Notes under the pieces: generated by a model | Databases searched by the model: none | What the model was told of the DNA's origin: nothing | What the model saw: the letters and a program-made list of their open reading frames with translations, nothing else | Program-made: the position numbers and the translations under genes | Shown here: positions 59,933-64,000 of the stretch, in pieces | Numbering within the stretch: the stretch's first letter is position 1 | Layout: every line of letters begins with the position of its first letter | Assembly (NCBI GenBank): GCA_029961745.1 | Contig: CP124680.1 | Span: forward strand, 4,092,001 to 4,156,000 | Reading direction: 5' to 3' | From: Nocardioides sp. L-11A | GTDB lineage: Bacteria; Actinomycetota; Actinomycetes; Propionibacteriales; Nocardioidaceae | DNA length: 64,000 nucleotides

Positions 59933-62900
59933 ATGCTCCCTGCGCCGATCGACAACACACTCCTGCCCGGGGGCCGCCGCCGCGCGGCCCACGCGTTCCG
60001 ACGACGGCTGGCCTGGCTCAGCGTCCTCGCGACCGTCGTCGCGAGCCTGGTCGCGACCGTGGCACCCACCCAGGCCGCCCAGGCCAGTGGCGACGACGTC
60101 GCCGCCTGGAACCCGGGCTGGTCGTGGACCTACCAGACCGCGTTCCGCTACACCGGCGACACCGCGGACGTCACGATCAACGAGAACGTGACCTACACGG
60201 TGGTGGGCGTCGACACCTTCCAGGGGCAGAGCGCCTACAAGCTCAATATCACCGGCAACATCACCGGCGGGTCGGGCAGCGCCAAGGTCGACGGCGTCGG
60301 CACCGCCAACCTCAGCAACTTCTCCGGCTCCGTGAGCGGCACCCGGTACGTCCGCCGCTCCGACCTGGCCCTGCTGCAGGAGAAGCAGCACCAGAACCTC
60401 AGCGCGAAGGCCTCGGTCTCGATCATCTCGGTGAACATCACCGCGGCCGTGGACCTGGAGATGACCCCGCGCGGCGGCTGGCGCGTCATCGACTTCCCGG
60501 TGGAGGCCGGCCAGTCCTGGCAGAACGACGTCGACGTCGACTACACCGGTGGCTTCACCTACGACGCCGGCAGCTACGGCTCGGGCGCGGACACCTTCGA
60601 AGGCGTCTTCGCGCTTGACGCGCCGGTCAACGTCACCAACGCGACCATCAATGCCGCGGGCGGCAACGTCGCCACCCGGCGGGTCCACTCGCAGAGCTCC
60701 GACGGCCAGCTGGTGAGCACCGACTGGTGGTCGCCCACGCACCGCAACGACGCGCAGCAGTACCTCAAGCTGCCCCTCGACGGCGCCGCCCTGACCCTCG
60801 ACCGCAAGCTGACCTCGGCCTCGACGCCGGCCGCGGCCACCACGCTGACCGGCACGATCACCCCGTCCCTGAGCTGCGCCGGCGGTGACGTCACCGTCGC
60901 CGGCCGCCTCAGCAGCGGCGCGGCGGGCGTCCCGGTGACCGTCACCCTGGACAAGTCCCAGATCGCGCCGGGTCAGGGGGTCACGGTCACCACGACCACC
61001 ACCTCCGGCGGCAACTACGCCGCCACCCTGGCCGCTCCGGCCCAGGCCGACGGCCTGCAGAAGAACGGCGCCCGCGGAAGCTGGGGCGTCCTCGTGACCG
61101 CCGGCGGCATCACCACGGCCGCCACCCTCGTCGTCACGCCGAAGAACTGCAGCACCCTGACCTACGACGGCGATGTCTCGGCCGCCCAGGGCAGCACGGC
61201 CACCGTCCGGGCGGTCCTCGCCGACCTCGCCGGCGGTGGCGTCGGCGGACGCACGGTCACCTTCACCCTCGGCGGCACCTCGGTGAACGCCACCACGAAC
61301 GCGGCCGGCGTCGCACAGACGCAGATCGCCGTGGCCGGCCCGCCGCGCGCGACGTCCCTCACCGCCTCCTACGCCGGCGACGGCGGGCTCGAGCCGGCCT
61401 CGTCCTCGACCCCGTTCACGGTCGGCACCATCGCCACCACGACCACCGTGGTCGCCGACCCGGGCGTCGTCACCATCGGCGACCCGGTCAGGTTCACCGC
61501 GACGGTCGCGCCGCAGCACGGCGCCACCCCGGCAGGCACCGTCCGCTTCGTCGTCGACGGCTCGGACTTCGGCGCCCCGGTCCCCCTGAGCGGCGGCCAG
61601 GCCACCAGCTCACCGCTGTCGACGCTGGGCCTCGGCAACCACACCGTCACCGCGGTCTACAGCGGCTCGGTCGACAACACGGGCAGCTCGTCGAACGCCG
61701 TCACCTTCCGGGTCCGCGAGCCGCTGCTGGCCACCAGCACCTCCTCCGCGGTCTCCCCCGCCAGCGCCGCCCACGGCCAGCCGGTCACACTGTCGGCGAC
61801 CGTCTCCACCGGCGCCGGCACCCCGACCGGTGACGTCGTGTTCACCGTCGAGGGGACCGAGGTCGGTCGCGCCGGCGTCGGCACCGACGGCAAGGCCTCG
61901 GTCGTCGTCGACGACCTGACGGTGGGCAGCAACCCGGTGGTCGCGACCTACGCCGGCGACGACGTGTACGCCGGCAGCGCCGCCTCCCCGCGGACCGTGA
62001 CCGTCGCCAAGGCGTCGGTCTCCGTCACGCTCGACTCCTCCGCCGGCACCACGGTGAGCGGCGAGGCGATCGCCTACACCGCGACCGTGGCGGTCCAGGC
62101 CCCCGGCGGCGGCACGCCGGCCGGCTCGGTCCAGCTGCTGGTCGACGGCGGCGCCGTCGGCGGTCCGGTCGCCCTCGACAACGGCGTGGCCGTGTTCGCG
62201 CCGCTCACCTCGCTCGGTGCGGGCACCCACACCGTCGAGGCCCAGTACGCCGGCAACGGGCAGTACCAGGGCGGGTCCGACCAGGTCGAGCAGGTCGTGG
62301 GGCAGGCCGACACCACCACGGTGGTGCAGGCCACGCCGTCGCCGTCCGTCCAGGACCAGAACGTCCAACTGACCGCGGCTGTCGCCGCCGTCAGCCCCGG
62401 CTCGGGGTCCCCGACCGGCACGGTGACCTTCTACGCCGGCTCCGAGTCGCTGGGCGCCGTCCCGCTCGTCGCGTCCCCGTCGGGCAGTGTCGCCACCCTC
62501 GACGTCGACGACCTGGCGCCGGGCACCCACCAGATCACCGCGCGCTACACCGGCGACACCGACTACCGCACCAGCGAGGCGGAGGCCGTCGCGCACACGG
62601 TGATCCCGGGCACGGCGGTCGTGGCGACCACGACCACGCTGACCTCGAGCGCCAACCCGTCGTCGTACGGGCAGCAGGTGAGGTTCCGTGCCACGGTCAC
62701 GACCGAGGGCGAGAGCCCTGTGGGCTCGGTCCAGTTCTCGGTCGACGGCCAGGACCTGGGTGCACCGGTGGCCGTCGAGGACGGCCTCGCGGTCAGCCCG
62801 CCGGTCGCCACGGCCGAGCCCGGCGACCACACCGTCATCGCGAGCTTCGAGGCAGCCCCCGGCTTCTCCGGCTCCGGCGACATCCTCACCCAGACGGTGA

Positions 62901-63808
62901 CGACCGGCACCGCTGAGGTGTCCCTCACGTCCTCGGCGCCCGCCTCCGGCCCCGGTGAGGACGTCCGGTTCACCGCCGAGGTGACCTCGGACGCGGGGCT
63001 CGCCCCGTCCGGCTTCGTCCAGTTCTCGGTCGACGGCCAGCCCCTCGGCGCCGCCGTGGCCCTCGTGGACGGCACCGCGATCAGCCCCCAGGTCGGCGAC
63101 CTGGCGGCGGGCGAGCACACCGTGTCGGTCCTCTACTCCGGCGACCTGCGCTACGGCGCGGGCACCGCGCAGCTGACCCAGACGGTGGTGCAGACAGCGA
63201 CCACGACCGCCCTGCACGTCTCACCGAACGCCTCGACGTACGGCGACCCGGTGCTCCTCTCGGCGATCGTGACGCCGGTACCGGGCGGGCTCCCGCAGCC
63301 GACCGGTCCGGTGACCTTCCTCGCCGACGGTGCCCCGATCGGCGTGGTGTCGACGACGCCGGTCAACGGTCCCAGCGACGGGGTCTCCAGCGTCGCGTGG
63401 CTGACCGTGACGCTGCCGGCCGGCACCCACGTGGTGAAGGCGGTCTACGCCGGGAGTGCGCAGTTCCAGGGCAGCAGCTCGGCGAACGCCGGTCTCACCG
63501 TGGAGAAGCGGGCGACCTCGATCGTCGCGGCTCCGGCCGCGGTGAAGCTGCTCCCGCTCATGCTGCCGCTCGGTCAGCTCCGGGCGACGGTGACCGGCAC
63601 CGGCAGCGGTCCGGTGGCGGGGGTCCCGGTCGAGTTCCGGGCGGGCGCCAAGCTGCTCTGCGTCGCGCCGACGAACGAGTCCGGCATCGCCGTGTGCAAC
63701 GCGGGCTCGCAGATCCTCGCGCTCACCCTCGCCCTCGGCTACACGGCCACCTTCACGGGTGACGCCAACCATCTCTCCTCCACGGCGCGCGGCGCCCTCC
63801 TGAAGTGA
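59933..63808 (+). CDS. Large secreted Ig-like repeat protein
   Basis: A 1,291-residue exported protein (signal LAWLSVLATVVASLVATVAP after a 25-residue basic N-region). Residues ~50-310 form a unique domain (WNPGWSWTYQTAFRYTGDTA). After a transition domain come seven Ig-like domain 3 repeats of ~95 residues from ~500 to ~1,190, each with T-T-x-V-x-x(2-8)-G-x-P-V-x-L/F near the start and an A-x-Y-x-G-D/S-x near the end, then a last shorter domain. It has no visible anchor. The role is likely adhesion or cell-surface structure; the pattern fits only the fold. It is followed by another secreted gene. Confidence 0.88.
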   Translation: MLPAPIDNTLLPGGRRRAAHAFRRRLAWLSVLATVVASLVATVAPTQAAQASGDDVAAWNPGWSWTYQTAFRYTGDTADVTINENVTYTVVGVDTFQGQSAYKLNITGNITGGSGSAKVDGVGTANLSNFSGSVSGTRYVRRSDLALLQEKQHQNLSAKASVSIISVNITAAVDLEMTPRGGWRVIDFPVEAGQSWQNDVDVDYTGGFTYDAGSYGSGADTFEGVFALDAPVNVTNATINAAGGNVATRRVHSQSSDGQLVSTDWWSPTHRNDAQQYLKLPLDGAALTLDRKLTSASTPAAATTLTGTITPSLSCAGGDVTVAGRLSSGAAGVPVTVTLDKSQIAPGQGVTVTTTTTSGGNYAATLAAPAQADGLQKNGARGSWGVLVTAGGITTAATLVVTPKNCSTLTYDGDVSAAQGSTATVRAVLADLAGGGVGGRTVTFTLGGTSVNATTNAAGVAQTQIAVAGPPRATSLTASYAGDGGLEPASSSTPFTVGTIATTTTVVADPGVVTIGDPVRFTATVAPQHGATPAGTVRFVVDGSDFGAPVPLSGGQATSSPLSTLGLGNHTVTAVYSGSVDNTGSSSNAVTFRVREPLLATSTSSAVSPASAAHGQPVTLSATVSTGAGTPTGDVVFTVEGTEVGRAGVGTDGKASVVVDDLTVGSNPVVATYAGDDVYAGSAASPRTVTVAKASVSVTLDSSAGTTVSGEAIAYTATVAVQAPGGGTPAGSVQLLVDGGAVGGPVALDNGVAVFAPLTSLGAGTHTVEAQYAGNGQYQGGSDQVEQVVGQADTTTVVQATPSPSVQDQNVQLTAAVAAVSPGSGSPTGTVTFYAGSESLGAVPLVASPSGSVATLDVDDLAPGTHQITARYTGDTDYRTSEAEAVAHTVIPGTAVVATTTTLTSSANPSSYGQQVRFRATVTTEGESPVGSVQFSVDGQDLGAPVAVEDGLAVSPPVATAEPGDHTVIASFEAAPGFSGSGDILTQTVTTGTAEVSLTSSAPASGPGEDVRFTAEVTSDAGLAPSGFVQFSVDGQPLGAAVALVDGTAISPQVGDLAAGEHTVSVLYSGDLRYGAGTAQLTQTVVQTATTTALHVSPNASTYGDPVLLSAIVTPVPGGLPQPTGPVTFLADGAPIGVVSTTPVNGPSDGVSSVAWLTVTLPAGTHVVKAVYAGSAQFQGSSSANAGLTVEKRATSIVAAPAAVKLLPLMLPLGQLRATVTGTGSGPVAGVPVEFRAGAKLLCVAPTNESGIAVCNAGSQILALTLALGYTATFTGDANHLSSTARGALLK

Positions 63809-63834
63809 GGCCCGCTCCGATGAAAGGAACCTCT

Positions 63835-64000
63835 GTGCGGCGCATGATCGCGGCCCTCGCGGCCACCACCCTGGGACTCGGGGTCCCCGTCGTCCTGGCC
63901 TCCTCGGCCGCGGCCGACATCACGGCTCCGGCCAACGGGGCGGTGCTCCGGGGCAATGCCACGCTCTCGTCCAGCGGTGTCGGTGACGGCACGCTGTGCG
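63835..64000 (+). CDS. Secreted protein, N-terminal part only
   Basis: The frame runs off the window. About 55 residues are seen: a signal peptide (RRMIAALAATTLGLGVPVVL, cleavage near SAAA-DIT) and the start of a mature region (ITAPANGAVLRGNATLSSSG) that looks like an Ig-like or beta-sandwich domain. GTG 63835 has AAAGGA 7 nt upstream; an ATG 15 bp earlier is in frame. It probably forms an operon with the Ig-like repeat gene. Confidence 0.75.
   Translation, partial: MRRMIAALAATTLGLGVPVVLASSAAADITAPANGAVLRGNATLSSSGVGDGTLC

Overview
The window is a chromosomal stretch of a very GC-rich actinobacterium. The gene content is typical of the Nocardioidaceae, and Nocardioides-like is my best guess. 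The support is a Mec/CysO/CysM cysteine pathway, DUF2017, DUF3039 and DUF3152 genes, SigE-family sigma factors, an actinobacterial tmRNA, many GTG starts, and many start codons that sit 6-8 nt after a TANNNT promoter box. No rRNA, CRISPR array, transposase or integrase is visible.

Layout. 0-3 kb: the 5' part of an M20 amidohydrolase, tRNA-Leu(UAG), rdgB, rph and an SGNH hydrolase. 3-7 kb: an ABC-2 type exporter (ATPase plus permease) divergent from a NarL-type two-component system. 7-9.3 kb: a VapBC toxin-antitoxin pair and a SigE-family sigma factor with its membrane anti-sigma-like partner. 9.3-15 kb: an Rv1339-like metallo-beta-lactamase-fold phosphodiesterase, murI, a secreted phosphatase-like protein, a DUF3152 metalloprotease-like protein, and mec-cysO-cysM. 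The genes mec, cysO, cysM, murI, the phosphodiesterase, rph and rdgB, together with clpS and DUF2017 at 22-23 kb, follow the order of the Mycobacterium tuberculosis Rv1331-Rv1341 region as I remember it. Here a 7 kb block splits that order: a fatty acid desaturase, a CitA/CitB-like two-component system, and a tripartite tricarboxylate transporter tctCBA with a universal stress protein.

23-36 kb: a DUF1697 gene, a MarR-MFS operon, a thioesterase and an HxlR regulator; an iron-siderophore ABC importer with a fused double permease behind a DtxR/IdeR-type iron box; a DEAD/DEAH-type helicase with a DUF3039 protein; a TetR-MFS drug exporter pair; and a YqgE/AlgH gene. 36-47 kb: a TetR regulator, a DUF3048 lipoprotein, a second SigE-type sigma/anti-sigma pair, fabG, a HIT hydrolase, a TetR gene divergent from an ABC exporter, a glycerophosphodiester phosphodiesterase, a thioesterase and an NAD(P)-binding protein.

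47.1-49.0 kb is the most unusual segment. The last ~90 bp of the NAD(P)-binding protein gene recur ~1.75 kb downstream, just before ssrA. Between the two copies are a 51-residue basic protein gene and a membrane protein gene with an apparent frameshift. After ssrA come a trypsin-like protease, an amidohydrolase, smpB, an M23 peptidase, ftsX, ftsE, three secreted proteins, prfB, a 1,291-residue Ig-like repeat protein, and the start of another secreted protein.

Several intergenic spaces hold unusually long inverted repeats (2.96, 15.0, 22.0, 25.4, 30.6, 35.5, 40.3 and 57.6 kb). Most fit terminators, and at least three have arms that are themselves palindromic.
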